A program made the translations under genes and the position numbers. Of a stretch of 64,000 nucleotides of DNA, positions 18,562-26,832 are shown one piece after another. A model generated the notes under the pieces. That model did no database searches and was not told the origin of the DNA. It saw only the letters and a list, made by a program, of their open reading frames with translations. This DNA comes from Candidatus Sumerlaeota bacterium (GTDB taxonomy: Bacteria > Sumerlaeota > Sumerlaeia > Sumerlaeales > Sumerlaeaceae): the NCBI GenBank assembly GCA_026398535.1, contig JAPLSQ010000073.1:22444-86443 (forward strand). The letters are read 5' to 3'. Positions within the stretch are counted from its first letter, which is position 1. Every line of letters begins with the position of its first letter.

Positions 18562-19418
18562 GGCAGCGCGCCAAGCAGTTTCAGAAATTCGGAAAGTCCA
18601 AGCTCCTCGGCGCGTGTGGCGGGGCGATGGTCAATGGCGCGCAACGCCTGCCCGACGGCGTCTTTTGTCCAGCCCGCGATGCTGGCGGCGGCCACGGCGT
18701 TTGGCATCGTTTTTCGCCTTTGCGAGAACGCCGCGTCCACGAGGCGGAAGAGCAGCGCCCGCAATGCCGGATCGATCATGGCGTCCTTCAGCCTGAACCT
18801 GAGAAGGTTTGATTCCACTTCGGGGGGGGGCAGAAACGCCGTGCGCGGAACCGCAAAAAGTGATTCGATCTCGCACCAGGATTGAACCTTGATTGATATG
18901 GCCCCGTTGCGCTTCGAGCCGGGCGCGGCGGCCAGTCGCTCAGCGACTTCGCGTTGCATCATGAGCGCCATCGCCTCGAACGCCGCGCCACTTTCGAGGA
19001 TGCGCATGATCAGCGGCGACGTGATCTGGTAGGGGATGTTCCCCGCGATCAGGAAGCGCCGTCCGTCCTGTTGCGCGCGTCTTGCCGCCTCCGCGTAATC
19101 AAAATCCAGCGCGTCGCAATACACGAATTCGATGCGCCCCGCGGTTTCACGCCGGTTCAGAATTTCGCCCTCATGGAGCGGCCTGAATCGCTCGTCGATT
19201 TCGATGGCCGTGACATGCGCGCCCGACAGCGCCAGCATTGTCGTGAGGTTTCCCACACCCGCGCCGATCTCAACGACAGCCGAGTCAGGGCCGGGACATA
19301 GCGTTCCGGCGGTTTCCGAGAGCAGATCGAGATCAACCAGGATGTGCTGGCCAAATCGCTTGTTCAGCGGCAACCGGTGCCGTTTCAACAGCCGTTTTAT
19401 ATGTTCGCGCTCGCTCAT
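18558..19418 (-). CDS. rsmA: 16S rRNA adenine dimethyltransferase
   Basis: The KsgA/RsmA enzyme dimethylates two adjacent adenines near the 3' end of 16S rRNA. The start at 19418 (MSEREHIKRLLKRH) fits the family's N-terminus; the frame extends upstream to 19547 without a recognisable domain. From that start the protein has 286 residues. Visible motifs are KRFGQHILVD, the SAM-binding VVEIGAGVGNLTTML, the acidic AIEIDERF and catalytic NIPYQITSP, then an AFLPPPEVES region and a C-terminal helical domain (FRLVDAAFSQRRKT). The downstream membrane transferase overlaps by 4 nt. Confidence 0.95.
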   Translation of the reverse strand: MSEREHIKRLLKRHRLPLNKRFGQHILVDLDLLSETAGTLCPGPDSAVVEIGAGVGNLTTMLALSGAHVTAIEIDERFRPLHEGEILNRRETAGRIEFVYCDALDFDYAEAARRAQQDGRRFLIAGNIPYQITSPLIMRILESGAAFEAMALMMQREVAERLAAAPGSKRNGAISIKVQSWCEIESLFAVPRTAFLPPPEVESNLLRFRLKDAMIDPALRALLFRLVDAAFSQRRKTMPNAVAAASIAGWTKDAVGQALRAIDHRPATRAEELGLSEFLKLLGALP

Positions 19419-19430
19419 ATAATCACCAGG

Positions 19431-19449
19431 GGCAGGCAAGGATGCCCGC
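19431..19449. repeat. Degenerate copy of the short palindromic repeat
   Basis: GGCAAGGATGCCCGC resembles the right arm and loop of the palindrome GCGGGC-R-GGA-Y-GCCCGC found intact at 35934-35950 and 53416-53432. The left arm is disrupted. It lies in the 280-bp gap before the epimerase gene, which otherwise holds nothing I recognise. Confidence 0.35.
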
Positions 19450-19698
19450 ATCACAATATACACACGGTCTTGCGAAACGCCACCTGAATGACGAACGTGA
19501 GCATGGGGCAATATCATGCACTCTGTGCGCGGAGATGATGCTGACATCCATAGAATCCGTGGAACGCATCATTAGCCGCTGCCGGTTTCTGTTGTTGTTA
19601 TTGCGTTGTGAAATCAAAATCTGTTTCGCTTTTGCTCATACACACATTCAAGCGCCTTCGTGCAAGGCGCGAATAATTATGAAGGCGATGCCAACTCC

Positions 19699-20757
19699 AT
19701 GGCGCATTTGACAGGACATTTCCCGGACGAGATCACAACCGAGGCGGAGCTTGAGGATCTGCTGTCGGCGCCTGAGTCGGCGACGGTTGATCTTTTCCGC
19801 CGCATCGAGGGCGATGTCATGATCCTTGGCGCAGGGGGCAAAATGGGCCCGACGCTTGCGCGAATGGCGCGCCGCGCCGCATTGCAGGCGGGCAAGGGAC
19901 AGGACGTCATCGCCGTGTCGCGGTTCAGCGAATCGTCGGGCGCGAGAGAGACGCTTGAACAGGCTGGCGTGCGCACCATCGCCTGCGACCTCGGCGACAT
20001 CGACGCCGTGCGCCCGCTTCCCGCCGCGCGCAACATCATTTACATGGCGGGGCGCAAGTTCGGCGAACGCGGCTCCGAGCCGCTCACATGGCTCATGAAT
20101 GCGGTCGTTCCGGCGAATGTGGCGCAGACATTCCGCGATTCGCGCATTGTCGTTTACTCGACGGGTTGTGTGTATCCGCTCGTGGCGCCCCAGAGCGGCG
20201 GGTGCAGTGAGAGCGTGCCGCCCGCTCCCGCCGGCGAATACGCCGCCTCGTGTCTCGGGCGCGAACGTATTTTTCAGTATTATTCATCCCTGCACGGCGC
20301 GCCCGCGCTCATCCTGCGGCTAAACTACGCGGTCGAGTTGCGTTATGGGGTGCTGGCCGACATCGCCCGGACTGTGGCCGCTGGCGCACCCATCGATCTC
20401 ACCGTGAGCTCCGTCAATGTCATCTGGCAGGGTGACGCGAACAACCGCGCCCTGCGCTGTCTGGAACTTGCATCGTCCCCGCCAGCCGCGCTCAACATCA
20501 CGGGGTTGGAAACGCTCAGTATCTATGATCTGGCTGTTGGATTCGGACGTCTGATGGGCAAAGTCGTCACCTTCCGCGGCCAGCCCGGCGCGGCATGCTA
20601 CTTGAGCGACTCCCGCCGCTCAATGGAGCTTTTTGGCGCTCCCCGTGTGTCCGTGACGCAGATCATGCCTTGGATTGCCAAATGGATTGCCAGCGGCGGA
20701 CGCAATCTTGACAAACCGACGCATTTCAGCGTCACAGACGGGCAGTTTCTGGATTGA
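19699..20757 (+). CDS. NAD-dependent epimerase/dehydratase
   Basis: This short-chain dehydrogenase of the extended type has 352 residues from the ATG at 19699 (a GTG at 19660 is an alternative). The cofactor loop reads MILGAGGKMGPTLARMA, with the Rossmann acidic segment TIACDLGDID and NIIYMAGRKFG. The usual YxxxK active site is not clearly present: YSTGCVYPLV is followed by an EYAASCLGRERIF segment in which Lys is replaced, so catalysis may be altered. The next gene, a dihydrodipicolinate-synthase-family protein, starts 45 nt later and ends with a shared terminator. The pair probably acts on one carbohydrate-acid pathway; the substrate is unknown. Confidence 0.8.
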   Translation: MAHLTGHFPDEITTEAELEDLLSAPESATVDLFRRIEGDVMILGAGGKMGPTLARMARRAALQAGKGQDVIAVSRFSESSGARETLEQAGVRTIACDLGDIDAVRPLPAARNIIYMAGRKFGERGSEPLTWLMNAVVPANVAQTFRDSRIVVYSTGCVYPLVAPQSGGCSESVPPAPAGEYAASCLGRERIFQYYSSLHGAPALILRLNYAVELRYGVLADIARTVAAGAPIDLTVSSVNVIWQGDANNRALRCLELASSPPAALNITGLETLSIYDLAVGFGRLMGKVVTFRGQPGAACYLSDSRRSMELFGAPRVSVTQIMPWIAKWIASGGRNLDKPTHFSVTDGQFLD

Positions 20758-20802
20758 TCGCGGCGCATGGGCGCTTTTTTTAAGGAAAAGGATCGCGTTG
20801 AC

Positions 20803-21855
20803 ATGAACCAGGACAAGGGAGCGTTGCTTTCGCGCGGCGCGGCGATTCCAGCTTCGCCGCTGGCGCTGGATAAGAACCGGCGGTTTGACGAGCGACGGCA
20901 GGCAGGTTTGTACGAATATTATGCGGCAGCAGGGGCCGGCGGAGTGGCCGTTGCCGTGCACACGACGCAGTTCGAGATTCGCGAGCCGCGCCACGGGCTG
21001 TTGCGTCCCGTGCTGGAGCTGGCGGCGCGCACGCTGGCCGGGCTCGAAGAGCGCCACGGCCGCCCGATCATCAGGGTGGCGGGCGTGTGCGGCGCAACGG
21101 CGCAGGCCGCCGCCGAGGCGGAACTTGCCGCGTCGCTCGATTATGACGTCGCGCTGCTCAGCCTCGCGGCCATGCGTACCGCCACGGACGACGAGTTAAT
21201 CGCCCACTGCGAAACCATCGCGCGCATCATCCCGCTCATTGGTTTCTACCTGCAACCCGCCGTGGGCGGGCGCCCCCTGAGCTACAATTTCTGGCGGCGA
21301 TTCGCCGAGATTACCAATGTTCTGGCAATCAAGATCGCTCCCTTCGACCGTTACAAAACGCTCGACGTTGTGCGCGCGGTGGCCGACGCCGGCGCCGAAG
21401 ACCGCATCACGCTCTACACGGGCAATGATGACAATATCATCAGTGATCTTGTGACGCCGTTTGTCTTCGGACCACCCGGAAAAACCAAAACCCTGCGCAT
21501 CCGCGGCGGTCTGCTTGGCCAGTGGAGCGTCTGGACGAAAACCTTCGCCACTCTCCTCGACGACATTCACGGCATCGCCGACTCCGGCGCGCCCATTCCC
21601 AGTGAACTCATCACGAAAAATGCCCAACTGACGGACGCAAACGCGGCAATTTTCGATGCGTCGCACAACTATGCGGGTTGCATTCCAGGCATCCATGAAA
21701 TCCTGCGCCGGCAAGGATTACTCGACAATATTTACTGCCTTAATTCGGACAAAGCCCTTTCGCCAGGGCAGTCGGACGAAATCGACCGCGTGATCCGCGA
21801 TTATCCATGGCTGCCCGATGATGATTTCGTTCGCGGGCTGCAATTATCCGCATGA
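20803..21855 (+). CDS. Dihydrodipicolinate-synthase/N-acetylneuraminate-lyase family protein
   Basis: The 350-residue (beta/alpha)8 protein has the DapA/NanA superfamily outline: AIPASPLALDKNRRFD at the N-terminus, YYAAAGAGGVAVAVHTTQF, and the Schiff-base lysine candidate in NVLAIKIAPFDRYKT. It is longer than DapA (about 290) and lacks a clear GTTGE motif, so it is unlikely to be the lysine-pathway enzyme. Family members act as aldolases or dehydratases on pyruvate-derived or sugar-acid substrates. AGGA about 10 nt before 20803 supports this start over 20767. It is probably co-transcribed with the epimerase. Confidence 0.82.
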   Translation: MNQDKGALLSRGAAIPASPLALDKNRRFDERRQAGLYEYYAAAGAGGVAVAVHTTQFEIREPRHGLLRPVLELAARTLAGLEERHGRPIIRVAGVCGATAQAAAEAELAASLDYDVALLSLAAMRTATDDELIAHCETIARIIPLIGFYLQPAVGGRPLSYNFWRRFAEITNVLAIKIAPFDRYKTLDVVRAVADAGAEDRITLYTGNDDNIISDLVTPFVFGPPGKTKTLRIRGGLLGQWSVWTKTFATLLDDIHGIADSGAPIPSELITKNAQLTDANAAIFDASHNYAGCIPGIHEILRRQGLLDNIYCLNSDKALSPGQSDEIDRVIRDYPWLPDDDFVRGLQLSA

Positions 21856-21857
21856 CC

Positions 21858-21881
21858 GCGCCGCTGACGGCGCTTTTTTTT
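21858..21881 (+). terminator. Rho-independent terminator after epimerase/DHDPS-like pair
   Basis: GCGCCG (21858-21863) and CGGCGC (21868-21873) form a perfect 6-bp GC stem with a CTGA loop, followed by eight T (21874-21881). The stem starts 3 nt after the stop codon. This separates the carbohydrate gene pair from tsf. Confidence 0.9.
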
Positions 21882-21945
21882 GTTTTGCGCATATTGTTTC
21901 CCGCACCCATAGGTTGTTGAAAACAGCAGAACGGAAATAATGCGG

Positions 21946-22848
21946 ATGTCTGAAATTACAACACAAATGGTGAAGGAACTGCGCGAGAAAAGCGGCGCGG
22001 GGATGATGGATTGCAAGAAGGCTCTGACCGAAACGGGCGGGAACATGCAGAAGGCCATGAACCTGTTGCGCGAGAAAGGCGCCGCCATCGCCAGCAAGCG
22101 CTCGTCGCGCGTGGCAAAAGAAGGCGTTATCAGCTCGCACATCACGCCCGACCACAAGACGGGCACGCTCATCGAGCTCAACAGCGAGAGCGATTTCGTG
22201 GCCCGAAATGATGAGTTCCGCGAGCTGGCCGGCGCCCTTGCGCGCCATGCGGCGGGAGCCGTGGAAATCGCGGCGTTCAATGAAACCCGCATCGAAACCG
22301 GCGAGACGGTGGCCGACCTCGTCCAGGCGATCATGGGCAAGATCGGCGAGAAAATCGTGCTGACGCGCACGGCCCAGCTCAAGGCAATGTCGCCCAACGG
22401 ATTCATTTTCAATTATGTCCATCCCCCCGGAAAGATCGGTGTGCTGGTGGAAGTGACCGGCGGACGCGCCGATCTGGCCGGTGATCCGGCTTTTGTCGAG
22501 GTGGCGCGCGACATCGCCATGCACATTGCGGCCTCCGCGCCATTGTGCATCCACCGCTCCGAGGTGACTGCGGATCTGCTCCAGCAGGAGCGGGAAATCT
22601 GCCGCAACCAGGCGCTCAATGAAGGCAAGGGAAAGCCCGAAAAGATCATCGACAAAATCGTCGAGGGGCGGCTGAACAAATTCTATGCTGAGTCATGCCT
22701 GCTCGAGCAGCCATTTGCCAAGAATCCCGACATTAAGGTTGAAGAATATCTGAAGCAAAACAGCGCCAAATTCGGCGGCGCCGCCGGCGTGGCCGCATTC
22801 ATCCGCTACAAACTCGGCGAGATGGCCGAAGCCGCGGTGGCGGAATAA
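21946..22848 (+). CDS. tsf: Translation elongation factor Ts
   Basis: EF-Ts exchanges GDP for GTP on EF-Tu. The N-terminal module MSEITTQMVKELREK and SGAGMMDCKKAL followed by the TDFVARN-like SESDFVARNDEF signature are diagnostic. The start at 21946 matches the family's N-terminus better than the ATG at 21940. At 300 residues it is of usual length. In most bacteria tsf follows rpsB directly; here the upstream gene is a DHDPS-like gene with its own terminator, so tsf stands alone. Confidence 0.97.
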   Translation: MSEITTQMVKELREKSGAGMMDCKKALTETGGNMQKAMNLLREKGAAIASKRSSRVAKEGVISSHITPDHKTGTLIELNSESDFVARNDEFRELAGALARHAAGAVEIAAFNETRIETGETVADLVQAIMGKIGEKIVLTRTAQLKAMSPNGFIFNYVHPPGKIGVLVEVTGGRADLAGDPAFVEVARDIAMHIAASAPLCIHRSEVTADLLQQEREICRNQALNEGKGKPEKIIDKIVEGRLNKFYAESCLLEQPFAKNPDIKVEEYLKQNSAKFGGAAGVAAFIRYKLGEMAEAAVAE

Positions 22849-23025
22849 GGGAATAGCAGGTTTGGCATAACCGTTAATCGGAAATTCTCTCTGTAGCGGC
22901 TCATTATGGACTGCCTTTTATGCCTGCGGCAACACGATGCGAAGAAAGTGGAAGTACGCTGTGACGGATTCCACACGACGCATTTTGAGTCGTTCCCTGG
23001 TCAATACACCGTGTTGTGAAGATAT

Positions 23026-24501
23026 ATGACAGTACGACATTCCATGCCGATGCGCCGCTGGCGGGCGTTTGTGCTTGCCGCCGTAGTGGCGGTTGTTTTC
23101 GCCATGCTGGGGCTGGCCGCTCCGCCGGATACGGGAACAGCACCCGCGACCACGGCCGTGGCGCCAGCCGCCGAATCATCATCCCGCGCGGTCGCGGCGG
23201 TTCCGGCTGAAGACCACTCGGGCACGGTAGCCAAGGTGCTGCTGGTGCTGATGATCATTCTCGCCATCGCGAAACTGGGTGGCGACATCTTCGAGCGTAT
23301 CGGCCAGCCAGCCGTGCTGGGCGAACTGATCTTCGGCATACTCGTGGGCAACATGTCCCTGTTGCACATCGGGTTGCTTGACCGTTTCTCTGTGGCGTTT
23401 ATCCACAATCCCGAGACGGACATGATCATCACGATACTCTCGGAGATCGGCGTCGTGCTGTTGCTCTTCGAAGTGGGGCTTGAAGCCACGCTGGGCGAAA
23501 TGATGTCGGTGGGGCTGTCGTCTTTTGTGGTGGCTATTGTGGGCGTGATCGCGCCAATGGCGCTTGGATTTGCCGTGGGACGCGCGTTTATGCCGGGCGA
23601 GCCATGGACGGTGTACCTGTTTCTTGGCGCGGTGCTGGCCGCGACGAGCGTTGGCATCACGGCGCGGGTGCTGCGCGATCTGGGCAAAATGCATCTGCGT
23701 GAATCAAAGATTATTCTGGGCGCCGCTGTCATTGACGACATCCTCGGTCTGATCGTCCTTGCGGTGGCGCAGGGTGCGGTGGCCGCGGTCAACACGGGCA
23801 AAGCCCTCGATGCGTCGCAGATTCTTCTGATCATTGTCAAAGCCGCCGTGTTTTTTATCGCTGCCGTGGCGCTGGGGCGGCTGATGTCGAAGCGCCTGTA
23901 TCGGTTCGCCTCCTTTTTGCAGGTGCAGGGAGTGCTGCTTTCGGTGACGTTGGCGTGGTGCTTTGTGGTCGCCTACATCGGCACGCTCGTCGGTTTGGCG
24001 CCCATCGTGGGGGCTTTTGCGGCCGGCCTGGTGCTGGAGGACGCAACCTTTGAGGACTGGAAGCATTCCGTGCACCATATTGAGGATCTTCTGCGCCCCG
24101 TTACCACCTTCCTTGTGCCGATCTTTTTTGTTCACATGGGGATGATGGTCAGGCTGGAAACATTCGGGCAGGTGCAGATCATGGGTTTTGCGGCCTGCCT
24201 GACACTTGCCGCGATCGTCGGCAAGCAGGTGTGCGGCTTGGGCGTGATGGAGCGCGGGATAAACCGCCTGGCGGTGGGGCTGGGCATGATACCGCGCGGG
24301 GAGGTGGGCCTGATCGTGGCGAATATCGGCGCCACAATGCGCACGGCGGAGGGCCACCCGGTCATTTCGCCCGACACGTTCTCGGCATCTGTGATCATGG
24401 TCGTTGTAACCACGATGATCACGCCGCCCCTGCTGAAATGGTCGCTGGAGCGGAGGGACAAAACGCGGCGCGGGGGCGGGATGAGCGCGGCGTCTCCATA
24501 G
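23026..24501 (+). CDS. CPA2-type cation:proton antiporter
   Basis: The 491-residue membrane protein belongs to the KefB/NapA-like monovalent cation:proton antiporter-2 family. After a signal-anchor-like N-terminus and an Ala/Thr-rich linker, about 11-12 helices follow from residue 65. Family features include GQPAVLGELIFGILVGN, LLLFEVGLEATLGEM, AATSVGITARVLRDL, the conserved acidic pair in AVIDDILGLIV (the ion-binding helix), and IPRGEVGLIVANIG near the end. There is no C-terminal TrkA-N domain, so NAD-linked gating is not expected. It likely exchanges Na+ or K+ for protons. Confidence 0.88.
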   Translation: MTVRHSMPMRRWRAFVLAAVVAVVFAMLGLAAPPDTGTAPATTAVAPAAESSSRAVAAVPAEDHSGTVAKVLLVLMIILAIAKLGGDIFERIGQPAVLGELIFGILVGNMSLLHIGLLDRFSVAFIHNPETDMIITILSEIGVVLLLFEVGLEATLGEMMSVGLSSFVVAIVGVIAPMALGFAVGRAFMPGEPWTVYLFLGAVLAATSVGITARVLRDLGKMHLRESKIILGAAVIDDILGLIVLAVAQGAVAAVNTGKALDASQILLIIVKAAVFFIAAVALGRLMSKRLYRFASFLQVQGVLLSVTLAWCFVVAYIGTLVGLAPIVGAFAAGLVLEDATFEDWKHSVHHIEDLLRPVTTFLVPIFFVHMGMMVRLETFGQVQIMGFAACLTLAAIVGKQVCGLGVMERGINRLAVGLGMIPRGEVGLIVANIGATMRTAEGHPVISPDTFSASVIMVVVTTMITPPLLKWSLERRDKTRRGGGMSAASP

Positions 24502-24510
24502 CGGAGACGC
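24490..24510 (+). other. Hairpin over the antiporter stop codon
   Basis: GCGTCTCC and GGAGACGC form an 8-bp stem whose loop holds the TAG stop. No T run follows directly, so it is not a standard terminator. It might protect the mRNA 3' end or be chance. Confidence 0.35.
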
Positions 24511-24609
24511 GCGTTCCCAAGCCGCATGTGCGTGTAAATTTTATTCGCGGGGGCGGTGTGTATGATGTAACAACAAATCAGTTTATCAATATAGACCAAG
24601 AGGGATATC

Positions 24610-25101
24610 ATGAAGCTTAGTAAAACGCTGACCGAAGCGATCAACAATCAGATCGCCATGGAGTTGCACTCGTCGTACCTGTATCTTGGCATGTCTGCCT
24701 ACTGCGAATCGCAGAATTTCCCGGGCGCGGCCAAGTGGCTGCGCGCGCAGAGTCACGAGGAGACAGGCCACGCGATGAAGCTCTTCGATTACCTTTACAC
24801 GCGCGACGCGAAAGCCGAATTGATGACGCTGGCGGCGCCACCGGCCGCATGGAAGTCGCTCAGAGCCGTGTTCGATGCGACGCTCAAGCACGAACAGACC
24901 GTCACCGCCAGCATCCAGAAACTCCATGATCTGGCCGTCAAGGAGAAGGACACCGCGGCGCAGATTCTCCTGCAGTGGTACATCACCGAGCAGGTTGAAG
25001 AAGAAAAGAACGTGACCGACATCCTGGCGAAATTCGACATGATCGGCGACAGCCCGATGGGGCTGATGTTTCTGGACAAGCAACTCGGCGAGCGCGGTTG
25101 A
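24610..25101 (+). CDS. ftnA: Ferritin
   Basis: This 163-residue non-haem ferritin stores iron as a 24-subunit shell. The ferroxidase ligands are all present: Glu18 in AMELHSSYLYL, and Glu51 and His54 in SHEETGHAMKLFDY, with further Glu in the KHEQ and TEQVEEEKN segments of helices three and four. A GAGG-containing ribosome site precedes the ATG. It has no close operon partners. No Fur-box-like sequence was noticed in the 108-nt upstream gap, though the stretch just before it is AT-rich. Confidence 0.95.
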   Translation: MKLSKTLTEAINNQIAMELHSSYLYLGMSAYCESQNFPGAAKWLRAQSHEETGHAMKLFDYLYTRDAKAELMTLAAPPAAWKSLRAVFDATLKHEQTVTASIQKLHDLAVKEKDTAAQILLQWYITEQVEEEKNVTDILAKFDMIGDSPMGLMFLDKQLGERG

Positions 25102-25255
25102 GCCCCGGTCGTGCTGACTGGCGCGGCGGTCTCATGCATCCTGCATAAACGGCGCGATTCATCGCTTCCCGGCATGCAGGAAAATCCTCCGCGCAGGCAG
25201 GATGCAGTTACAAACGGAATCGCCGCATAATTTTTCTGGACTCCGGGAAAATGTC

Positions 25256-25270
25256 TGGCATAGTTCTTGC
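25256..25270 (+). promoter_or_regulatory. Sigma-54 (-24/-12) promoter
   Basis: TGGCATAGTTCTTGC fits the consensus TGGCAYRNNNNTTGC at every fixed position. The GG and GC doublets have the required 10-nt spacing (25257-25258 and 25269-25270). Transcription would begin near 25282, about 35 nt before the small membrane-protein gene. An enhancer-binding activator would be needed; none is in the window. Confidence 0.65.
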
Positions 25271-25316
25271 CAAATACCAGTAGTCCAATATCAACGCTGA
25301 CGGGAGTATCATCACG

Positions 25317-25514
25317 ATGAAGAACCCAGTACTGGGAATTGTGCTGATCGTTGTGGCTATTGCGCTGATTTATTTCTACGCATGGCCCAAGCTTAAACCA
25401 TACATCTCACCAGATATGCCATCACCGCCTGGAGCGGGTGGCCCTGGCATGATGATGCCGGGCATGCCTCTGGGGCCCGGCGGCACAACGGCAACTCAGC
25501 CGATGCGGTTCTGA
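25317..25514 (+). CDS. Small membrane protein with Met/Gly/Pro-rich tail
   Basis: The 65-residue protein has one N-terminal hydrophobic helix (residues 4-24, rich in Ile/Val/Ala, ending FYAWPKLKPY). The tail is rich in Pro, Gly and Met (GPGMMMPGMPLGPGG). GGGAG lies about 11 nt before the ATG, a sigma-54-type promoter lies upstream and a strong terminator follows, so it is a genuine single-gene transcript. The methionine-rich tail recalls metal-binding or signalling peptides, but nothing identifies a function. Confidence 0.7.
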   Translation: MKNPVLGIVLIVVAIALIYFYAWPKLKPYISPDMPSPPGAGGPGMMMPGMPLGPGGTTATQPMRF

Positions 25515-25524
25515 GAAACAAGAG

Positions 25525-25575
25525 CCACGAATCACACGCGATTCTGCGCCGTGGTGTGATTCGTGGTGTTTTTTG
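25525..25575 (+). terminator. Strong terminator after the small membrane-protein gene
   Basis: CCACGAATCACAC (25525-25537) and GTGTGATTCGTGG (25554-25566) pair perfectly over 13 bp, with a TGTTTTTTG tail. The T run follows on the plus strand only, so it serves the gene ending at 25514. Confidence 0.85.
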
Positions 25576-25614
25576 TGCCTGTGAAAATACGGACGCGGTG
25601 TCGGCCTCTGAGTT

Positions 25615-26817
25615 TCAGATGCTTTTCAGCATGTGCCCAAGTTTGGCTTTCTTGGTCTGAAGGTATCGTTTGTTGAATTTCTGGTGCCCCACTTCGATAG
25701 GCACGCGCTCGACGACTACGAGACCGAAACCCGTGATGCCGATGATTTTTTTTGGGTTATTGGTCATCAGGCGGATGCGACGCAGGCCGATGTCGCGCAG
25801 AATCTGCGCGCCGATGCCATACTCGCGCAGGTCGGGCTTGAAACCCAGCGCGGTGTTAGCCTCGACCGTGTCCAGCCCCTCCTCCTGTTTCTGGTACGCG
25901 AGCAGTTTGTTTTTCAGCCCGATGCCGCGGCCTTCCTGGTGGAGGTAGAGCAGGACACCCGCGCCTTCCTCGCTGATGTGTTTCATGGCGGCATGAAGCT
26001 GGGGGCGGCAATCGCAACGCAGCGAGCCAAGCGTATCGCCCGTGAAGCACTGTGAATGGACGCGCACGAGCGCTCCCCGCGCGTTCTCGGCGGCAGGGTC
26101 GCCCATGATCATGGCCACATGCCCCTCACAATCCCACGCCTCGTAGTACGTCAGATTCCATTCGCCGAAATCGTTGACGAAAGGGACGGTGACAACGGGT
26201 TTGACGAGTGTTTCGCGTTTCATCCGCCAGCCGATGATATCCCGGATGGTTATAATCTTAAGGTTGTGGCGCTGGGCGAAAATTTCGAGCTGTGGCATGC
26301 GCGCCATGGTTCCGTCGTCGTTCATGATTTCGCAGAGCGCTCCGGCGGGCGGCAGACCGGCCATGCGCGCGAGATCAACGACGCCTTCGGTCTGGCCGGC
26401 GCGTTCGAGCACGCCGCCCTCGCGCGCGCCAAGCGTCTGCATGTGGCCGGGGCGGGCAAGATCGTTCGGGCGGGTTGCCGGATCAACGAGAGCGCGCATG
26501 GTGGCCGCGCGGTCGTGCGCCGAGATGCCCGTGGTCGTTCCGAGGATCACGTCGACCGGCTCATAAAAATTCGTGCCGAAACGGGTGTTGCTCGGTCCAA
26601 GCGGTTTCAGCCCCAGTTCGCGCAGCCTGTGTTCCGTGGTGGCCGCACAGATAAGCCCCCTTCCGTGCTTGGCCATGAAATTGATCTTCTCCGGCGTCAC
26701 ATAAGACGCCGCGAAACACAAGTCGCCCTCGTTCTCGCGGTCCTCATCGTCCGTGAGAATGATCATCTTGCCCGTGCGAAAATCCGCCAAGCCCTCTTCA
26801 ATTGTCGTTATCATCAT
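25615..26817 (-). CDS. ribBA: Bifunctional 3,4-dihydroxy-2-butanone-4-phosphate synthase / GTP cyclohydrolase II
   Basis: The 400-residue fusion supplies both precursors of riboflavin. The N-terminal half (about 1-200) is RibB, with DDEDRENEGDL, the metal-binding acidic loop, and a RPGHMQTL-type motif. The C-terminal half (about 205-395) is RibA, with a zinc site in HSQCFTGDTLGSLRCDC and HQEGRGIGLKNKL. It lies 15 nt downstream of ribE in the same direction, so they form an operon. I looked for an FMN riboswitch upstream of ribE and saw none. Confidence 0.97.
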   Translation of the reverse strand: MMITTIEEGLADFRTGKMIILTDDEDRENEGDLCFAASYVTPEKINFMAKHGRGLICAATTEHRLRELGLKPLGPSNTRFGTNFYEPVDVILGTTTGISAHDRAATMRALVDPATRPNDLARPGHMQTLGAREGGVLERAGQTEGVVDLARMAGLPPAGALCEIMNDDGTMARMPQLEIFAQRHNLKIITIRDIIGWRMKRETLVKPVVTVPFVNDFGEWNLTYYEAWDCEGHVAMIMGDPAAENARGALVRVHSQCFTGDTLGSLRCDCRPQLHAAMKHISEEGAGVLLYLHQEGRGIGLKNKLLAYQKQEEGLDTVEANTALGFKPDLREYGIGAQILRDIGLRRIRLMTNNPKKIIGITGFGLVVVERVPIEVGHQKFNKRYLQTKKAKLGHMLKSI

Positions 26818-26832
26818 ATCCTGCTACAGTGA

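Noticed and set aside
19420..19698. Small gene in the 280-bp gap before the epimerase
   Set aside because: The open frames there have no ribosome site, no homology I recognise and an unlikely composition.
25525..25566. CRISPR-like or attachment-site repeat
   Set aside because: The 13-bp arms form one hairpin with a T tail and are not repeated; it is a terminator. No CRISPR array was seen in the window.
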